Counted from the first letter of the stretch, positions 18,263-27,910 are shown. The stretch: DNA of 64,000 nucleotides from Marinobacterium lacunae (GCF_000705555.1 NZ_JMQN01000013.1:62001-126000); one strand, 5' to 3'. Numbers and translations: made by a program. The notes: generated by a model from the sequence alone, not told the origin.

Positions 18263-18373
18263 TTAGATCCGTCCTGAATCCCTATCGACTGACATCCTGC
18301 CAGTGCCGCCATATCATATTCCCCAGCTCCGGCATTTATGACACACTAGCCCGCTGATTTAAGGAGGAATTGC

Positions 18374-19183
18374 ATGCTGTTCATTGCCACGCTGATTGCG
18401 ATCATCGGCTATGCCGGCGCCACCTGGTTGCAGTGGCAGCGACTCTCTTCGCCCGATAGCGGGCAGCGCAACCTGATCAGAGCTCTCGGTCTGGGTGCGT
18501 TCGTAATACACGGTTATGCCGTATACAAGGTGCTGCACTATCCCGAGGGGATAGACTTGGGCACCTTTCCTGTCGGTTCCTTCATCGCCTGGGTTGTAGT
18601 CGGCATTTTGCTGATCAGCAGCTTGCGCCAAAAGCTCGACAACCTGTTCATCGGCGCCTTCCCCATGGCCGCAATCACCGCAGCGCTGTCTGCTTTCGGG
18701 CCCGATACCGGCGATCATCGACTCTACTCAGGCGGGCTTGTCGTTCACATCCTGCTCTCGCTACTGGCTTACAGCATTTTTACGCTGGCCACCCTGCAGG
18801 CACTTCTGCTGTCCCGTCAGGAGCTGTCGCTCAAACACCATCACACTCGCGGCCTCGTGGCCTCGCTACCGCCGCTGCAGATTATGGAGCGCCTGCTGTT
18901 CGAGATGCTCTGGTGCGGTTTCATCCTGCTCAGTGTTTCATTGGTGACCGGTTTTATCTTCGTCGAAGACCTGTTTGCCCAGCATCTGGTACACAAAACC
19001 CTGCTTTCGATCATCGCCTGGCTGGTATACGCCATACTGCTGGCAGGCCGTGCATTTCTGGGCTGGCGCAGCCAGACTGCCGTGCGCTGGACACTGGGTG
19101 GGTTCATCCTGCTTATGCTGGCGTTTTTCGGTTCAAAAATTGTCATTGAGATGGTCTTTAACGGGCAGCCTCCAGCGCCTTGA
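18374..19183 (+). CDS. ypjD: YpjD-like inner-membrane protein (cytochrome c assembly/CcsA superfamily)
   Basis: A 269-residue polytopic protein with about eight membrane helices. It belongs to the CcmC/CcsA-like superfamily, whose members carry haem for cytochrome c assembly, but YpjD proteins lack the full haem-handling set and their role is not established. Visible features are IATLIAIIGYAGATWLQW at the start, HILLSLLAYSIFTLATLQAL in the middle and TLLSIIAWLVYAILLAGR near the end. An AAGGAGG site precedes the ATG. Position between ffh and the corB gene is conserved in gammaproteobacteria and supports the name. Confidence 0.85.
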   Translation: MLFIATLIAIIGYAGATWLQWQRLSSPDSGQRNLIRALGLGAFVIHGYAVYKVLHYPEGIDLGTFPVGSFIAWVVVGILLISSLRQKLDNLFIGAFPMAAITAALSAFGPDTGDHRLYSGGLVVHILLSLLAYSIFTLATLQALLLSRQELSLKHHHTRGLVASLPPLQIMERLLFEMLWCGFILLSVSLVTGFIFVEDLFAQHLVHKTLLSIIAWLVYAILLAGRAFLGWRSQTAVRWTLGGFILLMLAFFGSKIVIEMVFNGQPPAP

Positions 19184-19241
19184 CAGGGCAAACCCCGAAC
19201 CAGACAATGGAGTCCCTTTTTCTGGTTGAGGTTTCACCACT

Positions 19242-20516
19242 TTGGAAGACGCGTCGATAAGCTCACTGCTGATCATTTTACTGCTGCTCATCATCTGCTC
19301 CGCGTTCTTCTCCAGCTCTGAAACCGGCATGATGTCGCTGAACCGGTATCGTCTGCGGCACATGGTCAAAAACAATCACCGAGGCGCCCGCCAAGCCAGC
19401 GCTCTGCTGGAGCGGCCCGACCGGTTGATCGGCCTTATCCTGATCGGCAACAACTTCGTCAACATTCTCGCCTCGGCCATTGCCACCATTATCTGTGTCC
19501 GTATCTGGGGTGACGCGGGGCTTGTCGTTGCCACGTTCGGCCTGACACTGGTCATCCTGATCTTCGCCGAAGTATCCCCCAAGACAGTGGCAGCGCTGCA
19601 TCCGGAAAAGATCGCCTTTCCCGCCGCGTTTATACTGCGCCCGATGTTGACCGTGCTATACCCGCTGGTGTGGGTCATCAACGGCATCACCAACGGCTTT
19701 CTTAGGCTGTTCGGCATCAATATCGCCGGCAACAGTAACGAAAACCTGAGCACCGAGGAGCTGCGCACACTGGTTAACGAAGCCGGCGCACTGATTCCTC
19801 AACGCAATCAATCGATGCTGCTGGGGGTTCTCGAGCTGGGCGATGTGACCGTCAATGACATCATGATTCCGCGCAGCGAAGTGGAAGGGATCGATCTGGA
19901 TCAGGAGATGGATCATATCCTGCAGCAGCTCTCCGCCACCAAACACACCCGTCTGCCGGTGTACCAGGGTGATATCAACCAGGTGATCGGCATCCTGCAT
20001 ATGCGCAACCTGGCGCAGCTGATCCAGCAGGGCAAGGTCACCAAGGCAGCGATCATGCAGGTGGTGCGTGAAGCCTATTTCATCCCCGAAAGCACGCCGC
20101 TGCAGACGCAGCTGCTGCATTTCCAGAAGCAGAACCGGCGCATCGGTATCGTTGTCGACGAGTACGGTGACGTGGAAGGAATCGTGACGCTGGAGGATAT
20201 CCTGGAGGAGATCGTCGGTGAGATGTCCGCCGACAGTACCGGCATCAATCAGGAGATCCACCCCCAGGAGGATGGCAGCTACTTCATCGACGGCAGCGCT
20301 TATGTCCGCGAGATCAACAAGAGCCTGAAATGGGACCTCCCGACGGATGGCCCGAAAACGCTTAACGGTCTGATCACCGAAACACTGGAATCACTGCCGG
20401 ACGCCAACGTTTGCCTCAGGGTCAAGGACTACCACTTCGAGACCCTGCAGATCAGCGACAGTAAGGTCAAAACGGTACGCATCCAGCGCGGCCTACCCAA
20501 ACGCAAACGCCATTAA
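19242..20516 (+). CDS. corB: CorB/YfjD-type CNNM transporter (DUF21-CBS-CorC), TTG start
   Basis: A 424-residue membrane protein of the CNNM/CorB-CorC family, linked to magnesium or cobalt efflux. It has a DUF21 membrane region with about four helices (residues 1-150, including SSSETGMMSLNRYRLRH), a CBS pair (about 195-320, with MIPRSEVEGID and IVVDEYGDVEGIVTLEDILE) and a C-terminal CorC-type domain (about 340-420). The apparent start is TTG at 19242 behind TGAGG. It follows ypjD with a 58-base gap. Confidence 0.9.
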   Translation: MEDASISSLLIILLLLIICSAFFSSSETGMMSLNRYRLRHMVKNNHRGARQASALLERPDRLIGLILIGNNFVNILASAIATIICVRIWGDAGLVVATFGLTLVILIFAEVSPKTVAALHPEKIAFPAAFILRPMLTVLYPLVWVINGITNGFLRLFGINIAGNSNENLSTEELRTLVNEAGALIPQRNQSMLLGVLELGDVTVNDIMIPRSEVEGIDLDQEMDHILQQLSATKHTRLPVYQGDINQVIGILHMRNLAQLIQQGKVTKAAIMQVVREAYFIPESTPLQTQLLHFQKQNRRIGIVVDEYGDVEGIVTLEDILEEIVGEMSADSTGINQEIHPQEDGSYFIDGSAYVREINKSLKWDLPTDGPKTLNGLITETLESLPDANVCLRVKDYHFETLQISDSKVKTVRIQRGLPKRKRH

Positions 20517-20523
20517 GGCCGCG

Positions 20524-20718
20524 TCAAATACCTCTCTCGCCCTGCTCTCGACGCCTGATCAGGGCCCAAACGGCACGCTTTTCATCGTCACTCATGGCGC
20601 CCCAGTCGGCAATCTCGAGCCCGGAGCGATGACAGGCCACGCAAAGATCATCATTATCCAGCGCACAGATGCCAACACAGGGGCTTCTGACTGGGGTCTG
20701 GGTGTTCGTTTCACTCAT
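20524..20718 (-). CDS. DUF1289 small cysteine-rich protein
   Basis: A 64-residue protein with the DUF1289 pattern SPCVGICALDNDDLCVACHR, three to four cysteines that may bind an iron-sulfur cluster or zinc, followed by IADWGAMSDDEKRAVW. Function is unknown; such genes commonly sit beside metabolic enzymes. The start codon overlaps the stop of the upstream Nudix gene by four bases (ATGA), so the pair is coupled. It converges with corB. Confidence 0.88.
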   Translation of the reverse strand: MSETNTQTPVRSPCVGICALDNDDLCVACHRSGLEIADWGAMSDDEKRAVWALIRRREQGERGI

Positions 20719-21311
20719 AATGCATTTTCCTGATGTTCCGGTCGCGGCCGCATCGGCAGTCCGGCATCAAATCCAATATTCAACAGCTCCACCAATATGT
20801 AGGCGGTCAATCCCCAGATCACTTCCCCTTCATATTCCCAGGCCGGAACATAATGGGTTTTCCCCCGAAAGGCGATCTCATCCACGCGCAGTACGTTCTG
20901 CTGCAGGAAAAAACTCAGTGGAATTCTGAATATCGAATCCACTTCATAGGGGTTGGGCGTCAGCTCCAGATGGGCGGGTATGATACCGACCCAGGGCGTC
21001 ACTTGCAGCTGATGCTTGGAGACAAGCTGACCAAGCGAACCGATCACCCTGACCTGCTCGGCATCCAGCCCGACCTCCTCCTGAGCCTCGCGCAGAGCCG
21101 TTGCCAACAGGTCAGCATCGTTCGGGTCCCGTTTACCGCCGGGAAAGGCTATCTGACCCTGATGGGTCGACAACTGCTTCGACCTCAGGGTTAAAACCAC
21201 CTCGGGCTCTGCCCTGTCGGTCAGTGCCACCAGTACACCCGCCTCCCGTCCTCGTGTGCGCAATCGCCAGGGACGGTGATGGGCAAGCCGCTCAGTTAAC
21301 TGCTCAAGCAT
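20715..21311 (-). CDS. nudL: CoA pyrophosphatase-type Nudix hydrolase
   Basis: A Nudix enzyme of about 198 residues in the NudL/YeaB subgroup, which hydrolyses coenzyme A and related compounds to phosphopantetheine and adenosine 3',5'-bisphosphate. The upstream NuCoA motif (LTLRSKQLSTHQGQIAFPGG) and Nudix box (GGKRDPNDADLLATALREAQ, then EEVGL) are both present. The ATG at 21311 is preferred over one at 21323 because GGAGG sits five bases before it. It is coupled to the DUF1289 gene and divergent from the next Nudix gene. Confidence 0.88.
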   Translation of the reverse strand: MLEQLTERLAHHRPWRLRTRGREAGVLVALTDRAEPEVVLTLRSKQLSTHQGQIAFPGGKRDPNDADLLATALREAQEEVGLDAEQVRVIGSLGQLVSKHQLQVTPWVGIIPAHLELTPNPYEVDSIFRIPLSFFLQQNVLRVDEIAFRGKTHYVPAWEYEGEVIWGLTAYILVELLNIGFDAGLPMRPRPEHQENAL

Positions 21312-21440
21312 CCTCGCCTCCATCCATCTCGTTTAATCATAACCTGCACCTGCGCCCCAGGCGACTCTCGATCCCGCCCAACAGGTTGAGCCGAAAAGCC
21401 CAGACTCCTAAAATGAAGTTTTCCCAGAAGCGTGGATGAC

Positions 21441-22001
21441 ATGAAATTCTGCAACCAGTGCGGCGCCAGCGTTGAGCAACGTGTTCCTGAGGGCGATAAC
21501 CGTCCACGACATGTCTGCACAGCCTGCGGAACCATCCATTACTCCAACCCCCGCATCATCGCAGGATGTTTGCCTGTATACGACAATCGCGTACTGCTGT
21601 GCCGCCGAGCGATCGAACCAAGACTCGGTTACTGGACGCTTCCAGCAGGATTCATGGAAAACGGCGAGTCCACCGAAGATGCCGCACGGCGAGAAACACT
21701 TGAAGAAGCCTGTACCGAGGTGAACATACAGTCGCTCTATACGCTGACGTCTATCGTTCACGTCAATCAGGTACAGCTGATCTACCTTGCCGACATGCCC
21801 ACGCCGGATTACGGGCCTTCTGAAGAGTCGCTGGAGGTACGCCTGTTCGAGGAACACGAGATCCCTTGGGACGCGCTTGCGTTTGAAACCATCCGGCAGG
21901 TATTGCGCCTCTACTTTGAGGATCGTAAACAGCAACAGTTCCCACTGCGCCACGTAGAGATCAACAATAACGCGTTTAATACAGCCCGCGTACATGACTA
22001 A
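21441..22001 (+). CDS. Nudix hydrolase with N-terminal zinc ribbon
   Basis: A 186-residue protein starting MKFCNQCGASVEQRVPEGD. Two CXXC pairs (CNQC, CTAC) form a zinc ribbon. A Nudix domain follows, with GYWTLPAGFMENGESTEDAA then RRETLEEACTEVN; the box has Ala-Cys where EEXGU normally has X-Gly. Zinc-ribbon Nudix proteins of this type include NADH pyrophosphatase-like and uncharacterised enzymes; the substrate cannot be fixed from sequence. A GTG nine bases upstream could be an alternative start, but the ATG gives the common MKFC(x)2CG N-terminus. Confidence 0.85.
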   Translation: MKFCNQCGASVEQRVPEGDNRPRHVCTACGTIHYSNPRIIAGCLPVYDNRVLLCRRAIEPRLGYWTLPAGFMENGESTEDAARRETLEEACTEVNIQSLYTLTSIVHVNQVQLIYLADMPTPDYGPSEESLEVRLFEEHEIPWDALAFETIRQVLRLYFEDRKQQQFPLRHVEINNNAFNTARVHD

Positions 22002-22041
22002 CCGGGTCAACATCAGACAGAACTAGGCGCGAAATTTGCTT

Positions 22042-22072
22042 TACCACCGATAAATTTTTATGACCGGTGGTA
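22042..22072 (+). promoter_or_regulatory. Inverted repeat at the start of the chemoreceptor-SBP fusion gene
   Basis: TACCACCG and CGGTGGTA form a perfect eight-base inverted repeat around a 15-base AT-rich centre that itself contains ATAAA-TT-TTTAT. The repeat ends two bases before the preferred start codon and includes the only Shine-Dalgarno-like GGTGG. As RNA it would hide the ribosome site; as DNA it could be an operator. Neither role is shown. Confidence 0.45.
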
Positions 22073-22074
22073 CT

Positions 22075-23931
22075 ATGTCTTCGATCATGCAGCGCCTGCG
22101 AAAAAACAGCACCGACGCTTATCAGCAGATGCCTGACTGGCTGATTTCGCTCAGCCACGGGAATATACAGGATACCCTGCACTCCACCGAAACCCCTCCG
22201 GCACTGCGTGAAGAGCTAAACCGCCTGCATCAACTGGCTGGCCGCACGGCGATAGCCCAACCGCTGCAACCCTTGATCGAACGTATCGGTGACTTGCAGC
22301 GCCACCTGCAACAGGGGCTGGGCTCACTGGAGACCACTCTGGGCGAGATTGGCAGCCGTACCCAGGAACAGCAGCAATTTGTCGGCCAGACTCGACGTAA
22401 CCTGGAAAACAGCAGCCTGCAAGCGGGCAACCTGCGCACCGAAATAACGCATAAGCTGGGCCAGGTGCACAGCTTTTTCGCAGAAGAGCTTACAGGCCTG
22501 TGCGAACTGCTCAAACTCAAAGCCACCAACTCCCGCGAGGTGATCGACAGCATCGACGCCATCGGCAAGACCGTGCATCTGCTCTCGGTCAACGCCACCA
22601 TCGAGGCCGCCCATGCCGGTGAGGCGGGCAAGGGGTTTGCTGTCGTGGCCGACGAGGTCCGCACCCTGGCCCAACGCACCCGTCAGAGCGCACAGACCGC
22701 ATTCGAGCGTATTGAGCTCTCCGATGTTGAACTCACCCTACAAAACCTGCTGCAGCGCTCAGAAGATGAACTGAGCGGACTGAACGAACATGTGTCCGGC
22801 ATCATGACCAAGCTGCATAGCCTGCTCACCGATATGCAGCAGCAACTGGAAGAGATCGACACCAACAATCGCATCATCAATGCCACCCTGGAGCTCGGCG
22901 CCAGCAGCAGTGAGCAGATCGGCAACCGCAGCCAGTGGAGTGCCCGGCTGAGCCAGGAGCTGATCGATACCCTTAGCAAGCATGACGATCCACACGATGG
23001 TCTGCACCAGTTGATCCGCAAGGAGCGGCTGGAGCTGGAACCGGGATTCGATCGGCTGCAACGCATACAGCAGCGGAAAAAGCTGCGCATCGCTATTGAG
23101 CCTGACTTCAAGGGACTTTCTTTCCGTACCGGCAAGCATGCCAAGCTTCAGGGTTTCGATGCCGAGATTGCCCAGCGTTTCGCCCGCTGGCTGGGCGTGG
23201 AGTGCGAATTTCACGAGCACCCCTGGGATCTCTGCACCCAGCTACTGGACTGCGGACCTGCCCGGGAGAATCACGAAGTCGACCTCGTATGGAGTGCACT
23301 ACCACCTGACCCCGGTTATAAGGGGGTAGCCTTCTCATCCCCCTACCTGTTCCTGCCCTATGTGCTGGCCAGACGTACCGGCGATACACGCATCACCGGG
23401 CCCGAAAGTCTCCAGGGCCGTGTACTGGGCTGCATCAACGATCCGGCCGCATTCGCCACGCTGGAGGATACGGGGCTGCGCTGGCGCGCCAATCGCGATG
23501 TTGCCGGCGGGCGCACCGAACTGGCCAACCTGCTTGCCTATACCAATCAGAGCTGGATTCACGATGCCTTGGCCAACGGTACCGTCGACGCCTTTGCCGT
23601 GGATCTGCCCATCTATTACTGGGCCTGCAACAGCGACGAAAGCCCCTGGCACGGCCAGATCGAGGTAATGCAGGGCAACCTGGCCAGCTCACTCTGGCAC
23701 TATGCGGTTGGCGTACGCGATACCGCCTCGTCGTATACCCTGCTCTGTGCGGTCAACCGTTTCATTGCTGAATTCCGCCGCAGTTCTGAGTACCGTCAGC
23801 TCTGTAACACTTGGCTTGGCAAGGTCTGGGACGATCCAAGCTGGCGTACGCCAGCCGGTATCCATACCGAGCAGGATCTGAAGCGCCTCTACCAGCAACA
23901 GTGTGAACAGCTGGGCAAAATCCCTGCTTGA
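22075..23931 (+). CDS. Soluble chemoreceptor signalling domain fused to C-terminal solute-binding-protein domain
   Basis: A protein of about 618 residues with no signal peptide and no membrane helix, so probably cytoplasmic. Residues about 60-320 form long helices with the chemoreceptor tip [20 protein letters not shown] then [17 protein letters not shown] at about 170-210. Residues about 335-600 resemble a family-3 periplasmic binding protein ([68 protein letters not shown]). The binding-protein domain would sense a small molecule inside the cell or serve as a fold for another partner. The start at 22075 is preferred to 22060 because of a GGTGG; both are possible. It lies just upstream of the Chp-like cluster on the opposite strand. 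Confidence 0.85.
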   Translation: MSSIMQRLRKNSTDAYQQMPDWLISLSHGNIQDTLHSTETPPALREELNRLHQLAGRTAIAQPLQPLIERIGDLQRHLQQGLGSLETTLGEIGSRTQEQQQFVGQTRRNLENSSLQAGNLRTEITHKLGQVHSFFAEELTGLCELLKLKATNSREVIDSIDAIGKTVHLLSVNATIEAAHAGEAGKGFAVVADEVRTLAQRTRQSAQTAFERIELSDVELTLQNLLQRSEDELSGLNEHVSGIMTKLHSLLTDMQQQLEEIDTNNRIINATLELGASSSEQIGNRSQWSARLSQELIDTLSKHDDPHDGLHQLIRKERLELEPGFDRLQRIQQRKKLRIAIEPDFKGLSFRTGKHAKLQGFDAEIAQRFARWLGVECEFHEHPWDLCTQLLDCGPARENHEVDLVWSALPPDPGYKGVAFSSPYLFLPYVLARRTGDTRITGPESLQGRVLGCINDPAAFATLEDTGLRWRANRDVAGGRTELANLLAYTNQSWIHDALANGTVDAFAVDLPIYYWACNSDESPWHGQIEVMQGNLASSLWHYAVGVRDTASSYTLLCAVNRFIAEFRRSSEYRQLCNTWLGKVWDDPSWRTPAGIHTEQDLKRLYQQQCEQLGKIPA

Positions 23932-23972
23932 CCTCAAGCCGGGCCTTCACACCCTGGAATGGAGAGAAGTAT

Positions 23973-24134
23973 TGAACAATTCGAAAGCAGCGCTCGGGTG
24001 AGCGCAACAATCGGGGCCATTACAGCATAAGCGACTGGGGTCTGATCGACCCGAAGTGGGTCGATCTCCACGCGGACGAAATGCGTCAGGCGCTCGCGTT
24101 GACAGCTGAGTTCCTCTCTCAGAACAGCAGCTGA
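23973..24134 (+). pseudogene. Decayed 3' fragment of the winged-helix gene found intact at 31908-32210
   Basis: From 23994 to 24134 the plus strand reads SGERNNRGHYSISDWG followed by LIDPKWVDLHADEMRQALAL and a TGA stop. This matches the C-terminus of the intact gene at 32088-32210 in 34 of 39 residues by eye. Upstream, the matching stretch (23973-23993) is out of frame by an indel, and the first two thirds of the gene are missing. The 3' end overlaps the end of the chpA-like gene by 16 bases. It is a duplicate remnant in the same orientation as the intact copy, about 8.1 kb away. Confidence 0.85.
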
Positions 24135-27100
24135 CCGACCTGCTCCAATACCCCGGACTCGGTCCAGGGCTTGGTCAGATACGCGCTAACCCCCGACGCC
24201 AGAGCCTCCTCGCGATGTTTGGCAGTCGATCGGGAGGTGATCATGATCACCGGGATATCTCCCAAGTCACGGCTGTTACGCAATACCGCTGCCAACTCCA
24301 TGCCGGTCATGCGCGGCATTTCGAGGTCGGTGAGTATTAGGTCCGGCGGCGCTTTACGGATCTTGTCCAATGCATCCAGGCCATCAATCGCCGTCACGAC
24401 CTCGTAACCGCTGTCACTGAGAAGCGTCTCCAGCGTTTTGCGTGCACTGAGAGAATCATCGACCACCATCAGACGTGGCAACTGGGGCGTCGAATCCTGA
24501 TCGAACCGCTCACTGACCTGATGCACCAGCGAATGGCGGTGGCGCACCCGCGCCTGCAGATCGATGATCGGTGCCACCTCGCCGTTTGCCAGTATTGTCA
24601 GGCCGGGAATACCGGGAATATCAGGTATCTGATCACCCAGACGTTTGAACACCAGCTCTCGATGGGCCAAGATCTCGCGCACAAACACCACCGCCTTATC
24701 ACCCTGATCAAGATTGACCAGCAACACCGGATGAACCCGCATCTGGCTGTAGTCGTGCGCACGCTCTCCGGTTAACCCCTCCAGCGTCAAGGCGGGGTAT
24801 TCTACGCCACCCAGCTCGAAGAACAGCCCCTCATCACGCTGCTGACACTGCCCGTCCAGCGACAGCAAGGTCTGGTCGATGGAGTGGCTGGACAGCGCAT
24901 AAATGCGCTGTCCGGCACTTTTGACCAGCAGCGTATGCAGCAATAGAGAGGACGACGGCATCGACAACTCAAACCGAGTACCCTGCCCCTTCTGCGAATG
25001 GATATTGAGCGTCCCGCGCATGCGGCTGACCTGCTGATACACCACATCCATACCGATGCCGCGCCCGGAGAGCTGGCTGATCTCCTCGCGAGTTGAGAAG
25101 CCCGGCACCAGAATCAGACGTTGGGTTTCAGCATCGCTCAACACCGCCTCGGGTTCTACCAGACCGCGGCGCTCGGCAATCTCACGTACCCGCTGCAGAT
25201 CGATACCGGCACCATCATCTTCACAGATGACCTGCACCAGCCCCTCAGCCTGAACGAAGCGGATCTTCAACGTGCCGATTTCAGGTTTGCCCGCCTCGAA
25301 GCGCAGATGCGGCGTCTCCAAACCGTGATCTACCGCGTTGCGGATCAGATGCATCAACGGATCAGCCAGCTGATTGAGGATCTGGCTGTCCACCATTACC
25401 TCCTCGCCTTCGATCAGCAGCTGCCCCTGTTTGTCCGACGCTCGACAGGCTTGACGCATGATGCGCTGCATCCGCGAGGCGAGTGTCCGTGCCGGCACCA
25501 GACGCGTACCCAGCACGTTCTCCAACGATTCTTTCTGCAACTGTCCCTGAGCCACCTGGAGTTCAGAGAGGTGGCGCAACTGACGCTCTGACTCCATGTC
25601 CACCTCACGCACGTCCGCCACTGCCTCCTGCAGCTGAGACAGGGTAGTATGCATGGCGTGATAACGGTCCATCTCCAGCGGATCGAAATCGCTCTCACCC
25701 TGCTGCAGGGCGGGTGTCAGTGTAAAGTGATCCTGCAACTGCTGTTCTAGCTCAAACAAAACCCGCTGCAACTGTCGCTGGCGTTCACGATTACTGCGCG
25801 ATTGCGCCCTCAGTTGCGTCAACGTGGCGTCGAGCTGGGTACCGAGCGTGCTCGACTCACCGGCTATACGGAACAGGTTGTCCAGAATGGAAACCGGCAC
25901 CCTGATCTGGTTGCTATCCTTCGCCTCCGGCGCCGCCTGGGTGGTAGCAACAGGCGCCTCTTTCTCAGACTCCGCCGCCGCGCTCTCCGCCTGTTCGCGA
26001 CGCCGAGCGCGCTCCTCGTCACTGAGCGCCTGGCCGGCACACGCCAGCCCTTCGGTACGCAGACGGTAGAACCAGTTCATCAGCTGCTGCAGCTGGGCCT
26101 GGGCCGACTCGGGCGGCATCCCGCCCTCGGTTACCGCGTCGCTCATCATCGCCAGACAGTCGGACGCATCGCTCAGGTCCTCGGCGAGCTGTTCGCCCGG
26201 GAACAGCTCGGCATCGGTCAGCAGCTCGAGAATGTCCTCCAGATGATGGGTCAGATTGGCTATCCCGCGGATACCGGCCATATTGGCCAGCCCCTTGATG
26301 GTATGCGCTGCGCGCTGGGCCGCCAGCAGGCTGGCGCTCAGCTGCTGCTGAATCACCGATTGCAACTGCTGCTGGAACTCTTCGACCAGGACCGGCAGCT
26401 CGGTATAGAGCATCTCCAGCAACTGCTCGTCGACCCCTTCACCGATGGAGAGATCGACATCTTCAGGACGCGCGCTCTGAAGCTCTATATCGTCGGCGGA
26501 TTGCATGCTGGCCAATGCCAGCAGACCGGAAATATAACCCGACTGCTGAATATCAGCCGGTACCGGCAAGGCTTCATCACTGAGGCAATCCACCAGCGCT
26601 TCACGAGCGCCGCGATCGGACAGATCATCCAGATGCCTGTGCAACGCCTGCAGCGTGCGGGCGATATGCTGCTGCGTATAGTTGAAGAAACGCTCGGGAT
26701 GAGCCTTTAATACCTTAAGATTGACCGCCAAGCCATTGATCAGCAGCTCCACCCCGGTAAGATTAACGGTATTGGAGGCTCTGGCCAGCGGCATCAGGGC
26801 ATCGAGACTGTCCCCGATCAGTTGAAGGGCTGCATCATCACCGACTTCGCTCTGCCACTGATCCTCAAGCGCTTGCAGGGAGCCGGCCAGCATCGCCAGA
26901 ATCGCTGAATCGATACGCGGCCCCGGTTGTTCCAAGAGCGTCAGATCCACCTCGCAGAAACGAAGCTCCTCTGCAGCAGCATCCTCTGCCGGTTCGACGG
27001 CCACATCAACTTCAGGCTCTGCCTCAAGCTCAAGCTCAAGCTCAAGCTCAAGCTCAAGCTCAAGCTCAAGTTCGGGTTCGGGTTCGGGTTCGGGTTCGGG

Positions 27101-27910
27101 TTCGGCTAGAGTATCCGCACTGCCGTTGACCTGAAGACTCTCAGCGCAGAAGTAATCTTCCAGCAACTCGCGCAGGTCGGCCACATCCTCAGCATCCAAG
27201 GGGTGTTGCCAGTCGGGCAGCGCTAGTCGATCAAGTACCTTCAGCGCCCCGTCAAGACTGGGTTGATCCAGCCCCTTCAGCGCCTCCAACAGAGCTGGCA
27301 CCGGTGACGCGCTTAGCGAGGCACAGCCTTCAATCGCCTCAGCACTGAGCGCGAACAGATCGGCCAGCGCCTGCTGATCCTGTTCGGCCAGGGCTTCGCT
27401 GCGCGAAAGCAACGACTCAGCCACCGTTGCAATATCGTTATCATCGCACTCAGGATCAGCAACGACCGTAGTGACATTATCCGATAGCTGAGTGCAAAGC
27501 AGATCGACACGCTCCCAGTCTTCATTCAGCAACCCCGGGAGCAGCTCAAGATCTTCGTCCGCCAACGGCTCGCTCCAGGCAGCATTCTGCACCGCCTGTC
27601 TGAGTGCTTCCGCACGCAGGTCGCGTGTCTGGTCTGTGTACAACAGTGCGGCCAACGCCTGTGTCAGACTTTGCGCTTGCTGGGACGATAACCGCGCCTG
27701 CTCTGCCTCCATAGACACCCGTTCGGCGAGCAATGCCAACGCCTCCCCAACACCCTGAAGCTCGTGCTCCAGCGCCAGATCAGCCGCCTCCTGCAGTTGC
27801 TCCGCGAGGGAGACGACGGGCAGATCCACGATCTCCAGACTCAGCGCGGTACGCAGCGCTTCGACCACAGCGGGCAGGTCGGCGCTGCTTTCTACCTCAG
27901 TCAGTTCCAT
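24119..27910 (-). CDS. chpA: ChpA/PilL-like hybrid CheA histidine kinase with Hpt and receiver domains
   Basis: A 1263-residue cytoplasmic chemosensory kinase. The N-terminal 500 residues are helical and hold an Asp/Glu-rich repeat tract (about 270-300). One clear Hpt domain has the phospho-acceptor H536 (AAHTIKGLANMAG). A CheA core follows: dimerisation helices (about 690-810), an ATPase domain (LMHLIRNAVDHGLETPH, EDDGAGIDL, GRGIGMDVV) and a CheW-like domain (about 1010-1130). A C-terminal receiver has D1195 (LTDLEMPRMTG). P. aeruginosa ChpA is about twice as long with many Hpt modules, so this is a short form. The ATG at 27910 is preferred; a TTG at 27928 would overlap the pilJ-like stop. 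Confidence 0.92.
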   Translation of the reverse strand: MELTEVESSADLPAVVEALRTALSLEIVDLPVVSLAEQLQEAADLALEHELQGVGEALALLAERVSMEAEQARLSSQQAQSLTQALAALLYTDQTRDLRAEALRQAVQNAAWSEPLADEDLELLPGLLNEDWERVDLLCTQLSDNVTTVVADPECDDNDIATVAESLLSRSEALAEQDQQALADLFALSAEAIEGCASLSASPVPALLEALKGLDQPSLDGALKVLDRLALPDWQHPLDAEDVADLRELLEDYFCAESLQVNGSADTLAEPEPEPEPEPELELELELELELELELEAEPEVDVAVEPAEDAAAEELRFCEVDLTLLEQPGPRIDSAILAMLAGSLQALEDQWQSEVGDDAALQLIGDSLDALMPLARASNTVNLTGVELLINGLAVNLKVLKAHPERFFNYTQQHIARTLQALHRHLDDLSDRGAREALVDCLSDEALPVPADIQQSGYISGLLALASMQSADDIELQSARPEDVDLSIGEGVDEQLLEMLYTELPVLVEEFQQQLQSVIQQQLSASLLAAQRAAHTIKGLANMAGIRGIANLTHHLEDILELLTDAELFPGEQLAEDLSDASDCLAMMSDAVTEGGMPPESAQAQLQQLMNWFYRLRTEGLACAGQALSDEERARRREQAESAAAESEKEAPVATTQAAPEAKDSNQIRVPVSILDNLFRIAGESSTLGTQLDATLTQLRAQSRSNRERQRQLQRVLFELEQQLQDHFTLTPALQQGESDFDPLEMDRYHAMHTTLSQLQEAVADVREVDMESERQLRHLSELQVAQGQLQKESLENVLGTRLVPARTLASRMQRIMRQACRASDKQGQLLIEGEEVMVDSQILNQLADPLMHLIRNAVDHGLETPHLRFEAGKPEIGTLKIRFVQAEGLVQVICEDDGAGIDLQRVREIAERRGLVEPEAVLSDAETQRLILVPGFSTREEISQLSGRGIGMDVVYQQVSRMRGTLNIHSQKGQGTRFELSMPSSSLLLHTLLVKSAGQRIYALSSHSIDQTLLSLDGQCQQRDEGLFFELGGVEYPALTLEGLTGERAHDYSQMRVHPVLLVNLDQGDKAVVFVREILAHRELVFKRLGDQIPDIPGIPGLTILANGEVAPIIDLQARVRHRHSLVHQVSERFDQDSTPQLPRLMVVDDSLSARKTLETLLSDSGYEVVTAIDGLDALDKIRKAPPDLILTDLEMPRMTGMELAAVLRNSRDLGDIPVIMITSRSTAKHREEALASGVSAYLTKPWTESGVLEQVGQLLF
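27023..27106 (-). repeat. Two abutting hexanucleotide repeat tracts inside chpA-like gene
   Basis: On the plus strand eight perfect copies of CTCAAG (27023-27070) are followed directly by five copies of TTCGGG and one TTCGGC (27071-27106). Read on the coding strand they encode an (Glu-Pro)n tract followed by an (Glu-Leu)n tract in the linker before the Hpt domain. Changes by whole units would keep the frame and alter only linker length. Confidence 0.95.

Noticed and set aside
27023-27106. Phase-variable on/off switch
   Set aside because: The repeat unit is six bases, so gain or loss of units cannot shift the frame.
26927-27109. Plus-strand frame rich in Lys-Leu and Gly-Phe repeats
   Set aside because: It is just the hexanucleotide tract of the chpA-like gene read backwards.
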